This document shows, in pieces, positions 26,880-36,452 of a stretch of DNA of 64,000 nucleotides; the first letter of the stretch is position 1, and each line of letters starts with the position of its first letter. The notes beneath the pieces are model-generated. The model saw only the letters and a program-made list of their open reading frames with translations, did no database searches and was not told the DNA's origin. The translations under genes and the position numbers were made by a program. Location of the stretch: positions 93,933 through 157,932 of the forward strand of contig CAUJHS010000005.1 of the NCBI GenBank assembly GCA_963204915.1, written 5' to 3'. Source of the DNA: Planctomycetota bacterium (lineage in GTDB: Bacteria; Planctomycetota; Planctomycetia; Pirellulales; Pirellulaceae).

Positions 26880-28118
26880 ATGGCTGTCGCTGACATCGAG
26901 ACAACGCCCCAGCGTGCTGCGCCGTCCGCCGTGCCTGCAACGGCGTCCGGCGCGGGCCGGCTTACGTCGGTCGATGCGTACCGCGGGTTGGTCATGTTCC
27001 TGATGCTGGCCGAAGTGCTGCGGCTGTCGCGCATTGCCGAAGCGTTGCCGGGCAGCGGCTTCTGGTCGTTCCTGGCGTATCACCAAACCCATGTGGAGTG
27101 GACCGGCTGCTCGCTGCATGACTTGATTCAGCCTTCGTTCACGTTTCTTGTGGGCGTATCGTTGCCGTTCTCGCTCGCCAAGCGGCGAGCGCAAGGCGCC
27201 TCGACCTGGGCCATGACGGGGCATGCGTTCTGGCGGGCCGCCGTGCTGGTGCTCTTGGGCGTGTTCCTGCGGTCGCTCGGTTACGAGCAAACGCGGTGGA
27301 CGTTCGAAGATACGCTTACGCAAATTGGCCTGGGGTACGGCTTTTTGTTCCTGCTCGGTATGCGTCCCGTGCGCGATCAGTTGATCGCGCTAGCCTTGAT
27401 CCTGGTCGGCTACTGGGCCGCATTTGCGCTCTACCCGCTGCCTGGTGCGAACTTTGATTGGTCGGCCATTAACGTGCCGCCCGATTGGCCGCACAACTTC
27501 GCGGGGTTCGCCGCGCATTGGAACAAGAATACCAATCTGGCGTGGGCGTTCGATGTGTGGTTCCTGAACTTGTTCCCCCGCGAGGAGCCGTTCCGCTTCA
27601 ACGGCGGCGGCTACGCCACGCTCAGTTTCATTCCCACGCTGGGCACCATGATTCTCGGATTGCTGGCAGGCCAAATCTTGCATACCGACCGCACCGGGCG
27701 GCAGAAGGTGTTGCGGCTTCTGGCGGCGGGCGGCGTGTGTTTTGCGCTTTCGCTGATTCCTGCCTGGCTGGGATGGTCCCCAATCGTTAAACGCATTTGG
27801 ACGCCCGGTTGGACACTCTTTAGCGGCGGGTGGTGCTTTGTGCTGCTGGCCGCGTTTTACACGGTGATTGACGTCGGAAAACGGCGGTGGTGGGCGTTTC
27901 CGCTCGTGGTGATCGGCGCCAATTCGATCACCGCATACTGCATGGAGTGGCTCGCCGCGCACTTCATCAGCGAGAATCTGACGCGCCACTTGGGCCACGC
28001 CTGGCCGCACATGTTCGGTCCCGCCTACGAGACGTTGCTCCTGGGCGGCGCCACCCTGCTGATCATGTGGCTCATCCTGTACTGGATGTACCAGCGCAAG
28101 CTGTTCTTGAAGATCTAG
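26880..28118 (+). CDS. HGSNAT-like (DUF5009) membrane acyltransferase
   Basis: A 412-residue membrane protein with about ten transmembrane helices. The N-terminal motif [17 protein letters not shown] and the loop [19 protein letters not shown] are characteristic of the heparan-alpha-glucosaminide N-acetyltransferase/DUF5009 family, which carry acetyl groups across membranes. A later helix-loop ([10 protein letters not shown]) and the C-terminal positive end are also typical. The ATG at 26880 is chosen over an upstream in-frame codon at 26835 since it begins the usual short cytoplasmic tail. Likely modifies an exported sugar or glycan; substrate unknown. Confidence 0.8.
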   Translation: MAVADIETTPQRAAPSAVPATASGAGRLTSVDAYRGLVMFLMLAEVLRLSRIAEALPGSGFWSFLAYHQTHVEWTGCSLHDLIQPSFTFLVGVSLPFSLAKRRAQGASTWAMTGHAFWRAAVLVLLGVFLRSLGYEQTRWTFEDTLTQIGLGYGFLFLLGMRPVRDQLIALALILVGYWAAFALYPLPGANFDWSAINVPPDWPHNFAGFAAHWNKNTNLAWAFDVWFLNLFPREEPFRFNGGGYATLSFIPTLGTMILGLLAGQILHTDRTGRQKVLRLLAAGGVCFALSLIPAWLGWSPIVKRIWTPGWTLFSGGWCFVLLAAFYTVIDVGKRRWWAFPLVVIGANSITAYCMEWLAAHFISENLTRHLGHAWPHMFGPAYETLLLGGATLLIMWLILYWMYQRKLFLKI

Positions 28119-28155
28119 TCAGGCGGATTGTTCGTCCCAAGGCGCCTGATCTTTT

Positions 28156-28242
28156 GTTTAACCGCTTCCCAACGAGGAGCGCGTGCGTGACCATGCGACA
28201 AGACGGTTGCGCCACGCGCTCCCCGTTAGGTAGCGGTTAAAC
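28156..28242. repeat. long imperfect inverted repeat between convergent genes
   Basis: Arms 28156-28185 and 28213-28242 are inverted copies (30 bp, about four mismatches, both ending GTTTAACCGCT at the outside) around a 27-bp loop. It lies between the ends of the membrane acyltransferase gene and the DUF1501 gene, which meet head to head, so it could terminate both transcripts. There is no long T-run. Confidence 0.75.
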
Positions 28243-28300
28243 ATTGGATGGGCGTTTGCCGGACCGATGCCGGCCAGGACTCGAGCGATCGAGATTCGCC

Positions 28301-29671
28301 TTAGATCACTTCGTGCAGGGGTTCGATTTCGCTGTCGACGGGGTAGCGCGGCACGCCGCCGTTGTCGAACACGCGGTCACGGTGCGCATCGAGCCCCATG
28401 TTGTGATACAGCGTGGCGAAGACCTCTTGGAATTTCACCGGGCGCTTCGTGGGAACTTCGCCGAACTTATTGCTTTCGCCAATGACCTGTCCTGTGCGCA
28501 TCCCGCCGCCAGCGAGCAAACAGGCGTTGAGTTGCGGCCAGTGGTCGCGGCTATTGTTTTGGTTGATGCGCGGGGTGCGGCCGAATTCGCCCCACATGAC
28601 GACCGACACATCCCGGTCCAGGCCGCGTTCGTGCAGGTCGGTCACGAGCGCGGAAAGCGCCTGGTCAAGCATGGGGAACTCCACGCGCGACATGGGGAAG
28701 TTCATCCCGTCGCCGCCGTGCCAGTCCCAACGGCTATAGTTGAGCGAGACATACCGGGCCCCCGCTTCAACCAAACGCCGCGCGACGCAGAAGTTTTGCA
28801 CCATGCGCGGCGCGCCGTCGCGCTGGAACTGTTCGTCGTTCTTGCCGTAACGTTCCAGAATTTTGGGGTCTTCTTTGGAGAGATCGAGCGCTTCGCCCAG
28901 CTTCGAGTCGGTCAGAATATCGAGCGCTTGTCCCAGATATGCGTCGACATCGTTTAGCTTGGCCACCTGGTCCATTTCGCGGCGGAAGCGGTCCAGCGCG
29001 CCGCGTAACTGGACGCGGTCTTGAAGCCGCTCCAGCGTGATGCCTTGCAGCACCATGTTGTCCGACTTCTCGCCCGGCTTGCGACCGACCAAGTTGAACG
29101 GGTTATGGGCCGAGGGCAGGAAGCCCGCTGTGCCCGGCTCGCCCCAGGTGCGGTTGCCCGTGGGATACATCAAAGCCGTGTGAGCCGGCATCGAAGGATC
29201 GACTTGCCCCGCCAGCCGCGACACCCAGGCTCCGCCCGCGGGCCAGCCGTCGCGGGGGCCGCGGTCCGACTTTTTATGCCCCGTCATGCATTGGTAGCCG
29301 TCGTGGGCGCCGTCGGAGTCGGCCAGCGAGCGCACGATGACGAACTTGTCCATCATCGCCGCCAGTTTGGGAAAAAGTTCGCAAATCTGGATGCCGGGCA
29401 CATTAGTATTGATTGGCTCAAACTCACCCTTGATTTCGCGTGGCGCTTGCGGTTTGAGATCCCACATGTCCAAGTGCGAGGGACCGCCAGGCAAATAGAT
29501 GTTGATGATCGCCTTGTGCGACCGTCCAACTCCTGCGGCTGACTCTAAGTGCAGCAATTGGCTGAGCCCAAACCCCCCTACCGCCGCTCCGCCGATGGAC
29601 AAGAATCCACGCCGCGAAAGGCCATCGCAAAAGGCGGTCTTCTTGGCGGGTTTTCCCAGAATATGCAACAT
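28301..29671 (-). CDS. DUF1501 Tat-exported protein
   Basis: A 456-residue member of the DUF1501 family, related to the alkaline phosphatase/sulfatase superfamily. The N-terminus has a twin-arginine motif SRRGFLS (about residues 22-28) followed by a hydrophobic stretch (IGGAAVGGFGLSQLL), so it leaves the cytoplasm folded. Conserved segments include PGGPSHLDMWDLKP, MTGHKKSDR and VVMWGEFGRTPRIN. I chose ATG 29671 for the AAGGA site upstream. It is a hallmark of planctomycete genomes and is usually encoded with DUF1549/1553 partners; here the partner set lies 4 kb away. Enzymatic activity is unproven in the family. Confidence 0.92.
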   Translation of the reverse strand: MLHILGKPAKKTAFCDGLSRRGFLSIGGAAVGGFGLSQLLHLESAAGVGRSHKAIINIYLPGGPSHLDMWDLKPQAPREIKGEFEPINTNVPGIQICELFPKLAAMMDKFVIVRSLADSDGAHDGYQCMTGHKKSDRGPRDGWPAGGAWVSRLAGQVDPSMPAHTALMYPTGNRTWGEPGTAGFLPSAHNPFNLVGRKPGEKSDNMVLQGITLERLQDRVQLRGALDRFRREMDQVAKLNDVDAYLGQALDILTDSKLGEALDLSKEDPKILERYGKNDEQFQRDGAPRMVQNFCVARRLVEAGARYVSLNYSRWDWHGGDGMNFPMSRVEFPMLDQALSALVTDLHERGLDRDVSVVMWGEFGRTPRINQNNSRDHWPQLNACLLAGGGMRTGQVIGESNKFGEVPTKRPVKFQEVFATLYHNMGLDAHRDRVFDNGGVPRYPVDSEIEPLHEVI

Positions 29672-29937
29672 CGCTTGGTTTCCTTCACACAGCGCGGTAA
29701 ACGGCTTTCGATAGTGGGGCAGATCTTGAAACCCCATTGAGCACGTGCGGAAGCGACGAACTCGGCTACGGTGTTCCCGCGGGCCTAATTTCCGCAGTGC
29801 CTGACCTCGCCGGAATTATAAACGCTGATTGATGCGATGAGCAAGAGAAATCCCGCGCGGTCGCTGAGTCGAAGAAGCTGCGCGCGGCGCTCGCCCCTTG
29901 GGAGCAGGGACGAGTCATTGCCGTCTGCGTAGCGCCG

Positions 29938-31509
29938 TTAAGAACTGATCGGGTGAAATTCGGTTTGTAGCGCGCCGGCGTAACGTGCGTAATTCTGTTC
30001 AAACCTTGCCACGAGTTTGCGAGCGGCGGTTTGATAGGCGCGCACGTCTTGCCAGGCGTTCTGCGGAATAAGGATCTCTTTCGACACGCCGCGGCATTCG
30101 GTGGGCACGCTCAAGTGGAAAATGGGGTCTTCCATGGTGGGAGCATTCGCCAGGGACCCGTCGTGAATCGCGTCGATGATGGCGCGGGTGTGCACTAGGT
30201 CCATGCGCCGCCCTTCGCCGTAACCGCCGCCTGTCCAACCCGTGTTCACCAGCCACGCTTGTGCGTCGTGCCGGCGCATTTTATCGGCCAGCAGTTCGGC
30301 GTACTTCAGCGGCGGCCACACGAGAAAAGCGGCGCCAAAGCATGCCGAGAAGGTGGCTTTTGGCTCGGTGATGCCCATCTCGGTACCCGCCACTTTGGCG
30401 GTGTAGCCGTTGATGAAGTGATACATCGTTTGTTCCGGCGTCAGCTTGCTGACCGGCGGCAACACGCCAAAGGCGTCGCACGTGAGCAGAATAATGTTGC
30501 GCGGATGCCCACCCATGCACGGCGTTTTAGCGTGCGGAATAAACTCGATGGGGTACGCGGCGCGGGTGTTCTCGGTGATGCTGTCGTCGCTGTAATCGAC
30601 GAAGCGCGTCTCGGGATCGACCGCGACGTTCTCCAGCACAGCGCCAAAGCGCACGGCCTGGAAAATTTGCGGCTCTTTTTCGGGCGAGAGATGAATCGCC
30701 TTGGCGTAGCAGCCCCCTTCGATGTTGAAAATGCCCTCGTCGCTCCAGCAGTGCTCATCGTCGCCAATCAAGCGGCGGCGCGGATCGGCCGAAAGCGTCG
30801 TTTTGCCGGTGCCCGACAACCCGAAGAACAACGTCGTATCGCCTTGGTCGCCCTCATTGGCGGCGCAGTGCATGGATAACACTTCCTGCTTGGGCATCAC
30901 GTAGTTCATGATCGTGAACACGCCTTTTTTCATTTCGCCGGCGTATTGCGTGCCCAGAATGACCAGCTCGCGTTCTTCCAAACTGAGGCAGATGCTGGTC
31001 GTGGACGACATCTGCGGAGTGTACGTATTGGCGGGAAAGGCGCCCGCGTTGTAGATCACAAAGTCGGGCTCGCCGAACTCGGCCAGTCCTTCGCGCGAAG
31101 GACGGATCAACATGTTTTGCATAAACAGCGCGTGATAGGCGCTTTCGCAAATCACGCGGATCTTCAAGCGATAGGTGGGGTCCCACCCGGCGAAACCGTC
31201 TTGCACATAAAGTCGCGGTCGCGTGTTCAGGTAATCGCAAGCCCGGCGGCGATTGATAAAGAACGAATGTTCGGTCATGGGGAAGTTCACGTCTCCCCAC
31301 CACACATGGGCCGAGCTGGCCGGATGCTCGACCACACGTTTATCCTGCGGACTGCGGCCCGTTTTCGCGCCGGAGTTGACCGCCAACGCCCCCGAATCGG
31401 TGATGATCGCCCCGTGCGCGAGGGCCTCTTCGTAGAGTTTGGCCCGCGAGGGATTCCTTAGAACATCTCGTACATAAATTCCGTAGTGACTCAGATCGAT
31501 GGAATGCAT
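29938..31509 (-). CDS. pckA: phosphoenolpyruvate carboxykinase (ATP)
   Basis: A 523-residue cytoplasmic enzyme converting oxaloacetate and ATP to phosphoenolpyruvate, CO2 and ADP, the first step of gluconeogenesis. The P-loop is GLSGTGKTTLS with the following ADPRR, the oxaloacetate-binding segment SGAKTGRSPQDKRVV is near the N-terminus, and the metal/ATP segment WSDEGIFNIEGGCYAK is intact. The length is the usual one for the ATP-dependent type. The gene is separate from the DUF1501 gene by 266 bp. Confidence 0.97.
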   Translation of the reverse strand: MHSIDLSHYGIYVRDVLRNPSRAKLYEEALAHGAIITDSGALAVNSGAKTGRSPQDKRVVEHPASSAHVWWGDVNFPMTEHSFFINRRRACDYLNTRPRLYVQDGFAGWDPTYRLKIRVICESAYHALFMQNMLIRPSREGLAEFGEPDFVIYNAGAFPANTYTPQMSSTTSICLSLEERELVILGTQYAGEMKKGVFTIMNYVMPKQEVLSMHCAANEGDQGDTTLFFGLSGTGKTTLSADPRRRLIGDDEHCWSDEGIFNIEGGCYAKAIHLSPEKEPQIFQAVRFGAVLENVAVDPETRFVDYSDDSITENTRAAYPIEFIPHAKTPCMGGHPRNIILLTCDAFGVLPPVSKLTPEQTMYHFINGYTAKVAGTEMGITEPKATFSACFGAAFLVWPPLKYAELLADKMRRHDAQAWLVNTGWTGGGYGEGRRMDLVHTRAIIDAIHDGSLANAPTMEDPIFHLSVPTECRGVSKEILIPQNAWQDVRAYQTAARKLVARFEQNYARYAGALQTEFHPISS

Positions 31510-32358
31510 GGTCTTTCTCCATCCTTGCCGGGGCGATGTTTATTATAGCACCGATCACCGAAGCACTTTGCGTACCGCCCTTACGTGCGAGCCAGGGCGG
31601 TTCAAACCCTGTGCCGCCCTGCCTTGCGATTTACCCCATGACGTGAGATTGCCGCATCGTTTTCCAAGGACAACGACCGATGAAGCGCATTCTTCGAAGG
31701 GTAAGGCGAAGTTTGAAAAATTTTTTATGGGACCGCCGCAAGGCATCCTCGTCATGGTATTGCTTGCAAAGTGTGCGGAAACAGCCCAATCTTCGTGCGA
31801 AGGAGCGCGGCGTCGCGAAAACCGCGCACGTGCGGTGGTGGTGCGAGAACGGTCTTGCGCCGTCGCCGCGCGGGGCCATGCCTTGCCAACCGTCTAAGAT
31901 GCTAAAAACACGAGCCGAGCGAATAGGGCGCCTGCCTTCTCAGGCGCCTTACCCCTGACTGCGCATTCGCGACTTTCCGCGAATGGTCCATCCGTCGCGC
32001 ACGAAGGGCGCGTACCACTCGGACGAACGTCGGCGCACCCACGTCGGAGCGATGGCAGCGCATTCTTCCTTTGGGGGAGGTGCACCCCACGCCCAGCGCC
32101 GACAAACAGTTTGACAAAGCTTGGTGGTTTGACTAAGATCGCTCTGATAAAAGTTCACGCATCTGTTGAAGCTCATCCTATCACGTGCTTCAACACATCC
32201 TGCCCACACAGAACCCCACCCTGCGTTTTCCCAACGTTTACGTTGGATAAGTTTTGACTCGCCTACGGACGCTTTAACAGGCACATATTTTGCTTTCCCC
32301 ATCTCCCTGGCAGGTGCACGCCACGTGGGAGATCGATTCGCTCCTGGAGTTTACGCCT
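31510..32358. other. 849-bp intergenic region before the DUF1501-cytochrome unit
   Basis: The largest non-coding stretch. It lies between the divergent pckA and DUF1501 genes. Short frames here have Arg/Cys-skewed composition and no ribosome binding sites. A GC-rich hairpin is at 31926-31949 (GGGCGCCTG / CAGGCGCCT, 6-base loop) and a strong promoter is at 32111-32139, leaving a leader of about 210 bases. No tRNA or known RNA motif was recognised. Confidence 0.5.
32111..32139 (+). promoter_or_regulatory. sigma-70-like promoter for the DUF1501-PPC-DUF1549-cytochrome unit
   Basis: TTGACA (32111-32116), a 17-base spacer and TAAGAT (32134-32139) match the consensus at all six -35 positions and at four of six -10 positions. 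Transcription would start near 32146 and give an untranslated leader of about 210 bases before the ATG at 32359. Confidence 0.6.
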
Positions 32359-33663
32359 ATGAAATGCAAGGGTAATGGACTTAGTCGGCGCAGTTTCCTC
32401 ACCGTGGGCGCCGCTGGCGGCCTAGGGTTGAGCCTCGCTCAGTTGCTGCAATTCGAGCAGCTTCGCGCAGAACAGAAGCACTACGACTTCATCGAGGCGA
32501 AGGCCAAGAGCATTATTCACATCTTTTTGCCCGGTGGCGCCGCCCACCAGGAATCGTGGGATCCCAAGCCGTACGCCCCCATTGAGTACCGGGGCGAAAT
32601 GAAAGCCATCAAGGCGAACACGGGCGAATGGATCAGCGAAACGCTGCCTCAAATGGCCCAATTGATGGATAAGGTGGCCGTGATTCGCTCGATGACGCAC
32701 AGTGAAGCGGCTCACGAGCGCGGCACCCACAACATGTTCACCGGCTACCGGCCGAGTCCTGCCTTGCAGTTTCCCAGCATTGGCAGCGTGATCAGCCACG
32801 AGTACGGCCCGCGCAACAACTTGCCGCCGTACGTGTGTATTCCGAATGTGCCCAACGAATACGCCGGACCGGGTTACCTCAGTTCGTCGTTTGCGCCGTT
32901 CAGTCTTGGTTCCGATCCCGCCGCTGGCGGCTTCCAGGTGCGCGACTTGAGCCTGCCCGGCGGAGTGGATGACACGCGGTTCGCTCGTCGTCGTACGGCG
33001 TTAGAAGCGGTGAACGAGTACTTCACGAAGAAGGACAAGTCCGACGCCGTCGCTGCGATGAACACTTTCTACGAGCGGGCTTACAGCTTGATCAGCGCTC
33101 CTCAAGCGCGGGAAGCGTTCAAGATTGAAGCCGAACCGGAAGCCATTCGCAATGAGTATGGTATGAATACCGCGGGCCAGCGAATGCTCATGGCTCGGCG
33201 TTTGGCTGCCGCGGGCGTGCGTTTGGTTACGCTCACCTATGGCGGCTGGGATATGCACAATAACATTACGCCGGGAATGAAGAGTCAAATGCCGGCGTTC
33301 GATCAAGCTTTGGCCGCATTGATTCGCGATTTGGACCGCACCGGCTTGCTCAGCGAAACGCTGGTCATGGTTTCCAGCGAATTTGGCCGTACGCCGAAGA
33401 TTAACGCCACCGCGGGCCGCGACCACTGGCCCAAGGTGTTCAGTGTGATGCTGGCCGGCGGCGGCATCAAAGGCGGCATGATTTACGGCGCTTCGGACCC
33501 GACTGCCTCGGAGCCAGAAAGCGACCCCGTGTTGCCGGGCGACTTGATGACCACCGTGTACCATCAAATGGGCATCGTGGCCGACAAAGAACTCATGGCG
33601 CCGGGCAATCGGCCCATTGAGATTATCGACGGCGGCAACCTGATCAAGCCGCTGATCAGCTAA
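32359..33663 (+). CDS. DUF1501 Tat-exported protein (second copy)
   Basis: A 434-residue DUF1501 protein. The Tat signal is LSRRSFLTVGAAGG (Arg pair at residues 10-11). Family segments IHIFLPGGAAHQESWDPKP, MTHSEAAHERGTHNMFTGYR and VSSEFGRTPKINATAGRDHWP are present. The ATG at 32359 follows a CTGGAG site; an upstream extension to 32290 would bury the Tat signal. It differs strongly from the DUF1501 protein at 28301-29671, so the two are paralogues with separate partners. First gene of the unit with the PPC, DUF1549/1553 and cytochrome/WD40 proteins, which are usually linked in planctomycetes and thought to act together at the cell surface. Confidence 0.93.
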   Translation: MKCKGNGLSRRSFLTVGAAGGLGLSLAQLLQFEQLRAEQKHYDFIEAKAKSIIHIFLPGGAAHQESWDPKPYAPIEYRGEMKAIKANTGEWISETLPQMAQLMDKVAVIRSMTHSEAAHERGTHNMFTGYRPSPALQFPSIGSVISHEYGPRNNLPPYVCIPNVPNEYAGPGYLSSSFAPFSLGSDPAAGGFQVRDLSLPGGVDDTRFARRRTALEAVNEYFTKKDKSDAVAAMNTFYERAYSLISAPQAREAFKIEAEPEAIRNEYGMNTAGQRMLMARRLAAAGVRLVTLTYGGWDMHNNITPGMKSQMPAFDQALAALIRDLDRTGLLSETLVMVSSEFGRTPKINATAGRDHWPKVFSVMLAGGGIKGGMIYGASDPTASEPESDPVLPGDLMTTVYHQMGIVADKELMAPGNRPIEIIDGGNLIKPLIS

Positions 33664-33909
33664 TGAGCTCCTAGCTCGACCGTGCTTTGGCGTCGGTTCT
33701 TGGCCCATCGTCACGAAGTTCATCGCAATCCGGCGCGCTTGTTGAAGAGGCGCGCCGGAAGAATGTAGCCGCGAAAAAACGCGGGAGGCCGTTGGCCTGC
33801 CGCTGGTTTCGATTATGATCATAAGTGCGGACGATGCGGCGTCTGCGACGACTTTCCCGCCTGGCTCGCCTTCCTCCGCGCGTCCGACGACCTCACCTCT
33901 TTAAACTCC

Positions 33910-36348
33910 ATGCGCACGATGCAACGCTTTGCAACCATTCTGGGCATCGGGCTGACTTGCGTTCTGGCGATCACCGCCGTTTCGCACGCCGTGCAGCCTG
34001 ATCTGAACGCCATCGCTCCGCAGGGTTTCCAGCGAGGCACAGAGACCGAGGCCACCTTCTCCGGCGCGCGTCTGGCCGACATTCAAGAGTTGATGCTCTA
34101 CTCGCCAGGTGTCGAGGTGGTGGGAATTACCGACCCCAAGGACAACCAGTTCAAAGCCAAAATCAAGGTTGCGCCCGACTGCCGCTTGGGCATTCACGCC
34201 TTGCGTTTGCGAACCGCGACCGGCATTAGCGATCTCATGACTTTCATGGTCGGCGCTTTGCCCGAAGTCGCGGAGGTCGAACCGAACACCGAGTTTACCG
34301 CCCCGCAAGCTATTCAAACCGGAGTAACGATCAGCGGCGTCATTCAAAACGAGGATCAAGACTTCTTCGTGATTGACGCGAAAAAAGGCGAACGCATTAC
34401 CGCGGAACTGGAAGGGCTGCGGCAGGGACGCACGTTCTTCGATCCTTACCTGGCGATTCTGAACTCCGAGCGATTCGAGTTGGCTCGTAGCGACGACACC
34501 GCCTTGTTATGGCAAGACCCGGTTTGCTCGATCATCGCGCCCGAGGACGGCAAGTACATCATACAAGTGCGCGAAAGCTCTTACGGCGGCAACGGCAACT
34601 GCACCTACCGGTTGCACGTGGGCGGTTTTCCGCGACCGCGCGCGGTCTATCCTGCCGGTGGTAAGCCGGGGCAACAGGTGGAAGTCACCTGGCTGGGCGA
34701 TGCCGCCGGACCTCGCAAGGAAACGATTGCCATTCCTGCCGACGCCAAGGGTAACTACGAACTGTTCGCCCAAGATGAATACGGAGTTGCGCCCTCGCCC
34801 AATGTGATTCGTGTGGTTGATATTGAGAATGCGATCGAAGTCGAACCGAACAACGACCTGCAACACGCCACTGTGTTCACCGGTCCCGGCGCGGCGAACG
34901 GCGTGATTCAAGAGAATGGCGATGTCGACTTTTTCAAGTTCCCCGCCACTAAGGGCCAAGTGTTCGATGTGCGCGTGTACGCCCGCAAGCCGCTGCGTTC
35001 GCCGCTAGATTCCGTGCTCGTCGTGCGGCGCGCCAACGGCGCCGGCATCGGCAGCAACGACGACACCGGCGGTCCCGATAGCTACCTGCGTTTCACCGCG
35101 CCCGAAAACGAAGATGTGGTGATCGAAGTGAGCGATCACTTGAAGAAGGGGGGCGAAAACTACGTTTACCGCATTGAAGTGACGTCCGTCGTTCCCGAAT
35201 TGACCATGACCTTGCCCGAGCGACGGCAATACGTGGCCACGACGCTCACGCTGCCGCGCGGTAACCGTTCGGCACTGATGGTCGCCGCCTCGCGGGCGAA
35301 CTTTGGCGGTGATTTGAACGTCGCTTTTGAAGGGCTCCCGCCGGGAGTGACCGTGGAAACGATTCCGATGGCTGGCAACCGAAGCGACATTCCTGTGCTG
35401 TTTACCGCAGCTCCCGACGCGGCCACCGCCGGCGCGTTGGTCGACGTGGTCGGCCGCCCAGTCGATCCGAACCTGAAGATCGAAGGGCGCTTGAAGCAGC
35501 GCACCATGTTGGTGCGGGGCCAGAACAACGTGGACGTCTGGGGCCATGACGCGGATCGCATGGCCATGGTCGTGACCGAAGAAGCGCCGTTCCAACTCGA
35601 ACTCGTCCAACCGCAGGTTCCGCTGGTTCGCAACGGTTCGATGGACCTCAAAGTGGTGGCCACCCGGAAAGAAGGTTTCAAAGACGCCATCTCCGTGCGC
35701 CTGCTGTACAACCCGCCGGGCGTGGCGTCGTCCGGTTCGGTCCAGATTCCTGAAGGCCAGAATGAGGTCACAATTCCGTTGACCGCCAACGGCAACGCCC
35801 AGATCGGCACGTGGAAGATCATTGTGACGGGGCGCTCGGGCGGCCGTGGGGAAGGCTACAACGCCTCCACCCAGTTTATCGACTTGAATGTGACCGACAC
35901 CTTCTTCGACCTCGCGTTTGTCAAAGCGGCCGGCGAACAAGGCCAAGAGACGGACGTCGTCGTGAATGTGACCAAAAAGCAAGACTGGGAAGGCGCCTGT
36001 AAGGTCGAACTGGTGGGCTTGCCCGCCGGCGCCGCGACCGAGCCGGTAGAAATCACGAAAGACAGCACTTCGATGACGTTCAAAGTCAAAATGGCCGCCG
36101 ACGCCCGCGTCGGTCGCCATCAAACGCTGTTGTGCCGAGCCGTAATCACGCAGAACAACGAGCCGATTACGCATACCCTTGGCACGGGCGAACTGCGGAT
36201 CGATCAGCCGTTGCCGCCCAAGGTCGCGGCGACTCCAGCGCCCAAGCCTGCGGCCGCTCCGGCGCCAATGCCTGCGGCCCAGCCCGAGAAGAAAGTCCTC
36301 AGCCGCTTGGAGCAACTGCGGCTGCAGAAAGCTCAAGAGAACCAATAG
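33910..36348 (+). CDS. PPC-domain secreted protein
   Basis: An 812-residue exported protein. After a signal peptide (about residues 1-27) come an N-terminal IPT-like segment and at least two bacterial pre-peptidase C-terminal (PPC) domains: about 120-235 (VEPNTEFTAPQAIQTG ... EDQDFFVIDAKKGERI) and about 315-420 (EVEPNNDLQHATVFTG ... GDVDFFKFPATKGQVF). The rest is a chain of beta-sandwich segments, with an Ala/Pro/Lys-rich tail (PKVAATPAPKPAAAPAPMPA). No catalytic triad is visible. It is second in the DUF1501-DUF1549 unit, so it is likely a scaffold or binding subunit. Confidence 0.88.
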   Translation: MRTMQRFATILGIGLTCVLAITAVSHAVQPDLNAIAPQGFQRGTETEATFSGARLADIQELMLYSPGVEVVGITDPKDNQFKAKIKVAPDCRLGIHALRLRTATGISDLMTFMVGALPEVAEVEPNTEFTAPQAIQTGVTISGVIQNEDQDFFVIDAKKGERITAELEGLRQGRTFFDPYLAILNSERFELARSDDTALLWQDPVCSIIAPEDGKYIIQVRESSYGGNGNCTYRLHVGGFPRPRAVYPAGGKPGQQVEVTWLGDAAGPRKETIAIPADAKGNYELFAQDEYGVAPSPNVIRVVDIENAIEVEPNNDLQHATVFTGPGAANGVIQENGDVDFFKFPATKGQVFDVRVYARKPLRSPLDSVLVVRRANGAGIGSNDDTGGPDSYLRFTAPENEDVVIEVSDHLKKGGENYVYRIEVTSVVPELTMTLPERRQYVATTLTLPRGNRSALMVAASRANFGGDLNVAFEGLPPGVTVETIPMAGNRSDIPVLFTAAPDAATAGALVDVVGRPVDPNLKIEGRLKQRTMLVRGQNNVDVWGHDADRMAMVVTEEAPFQLELVQPQVPLVRNGSMDLKVVATRKEGFKDAISVRLLYNPPGVASSGSVQIPEGQNEVTIPLTANGNAQIGTWKIIVTGRSGGRGEGYNASTQFIDLNVTDTFFDLAFVKAAGEQGQETDVVVNVTKKQDWEGACKVELVGLPAGAATEPVEITKDSTSMTFKVKMAADARVGRHQTLLCRAVITQNNEPITHTLGTGELRIDQPLPPKVAATPAPKPAAAPAPMPAAQPEKKVLSRLEQLRLQKAQENQ

Positions 36349-36452
36349 TCAGACCACACCAACCGCCTGGCGGAATGCAACAATCGCGAGGAGGCCGTGG
36401 GAAAACGGCCTGCTCGTCCCACCTTACAAAGATTGCGACGAAGGAGATCCCC

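Noticed and set aside
31680..31958. Small frame in the 849-bp gap upstream of the DUF1501 unit
   Set aside because: Arg/Ser/Cys-skewed, no ribosome binding site, no conserved-looking segment.
36132..36452. Extended N-terminus of the DUF1549 protein
   Set aside because: It overlaps the PPC gene by over 200 bp and would bury the signal peptide; GTG 36453 has a good AAGGAG site.
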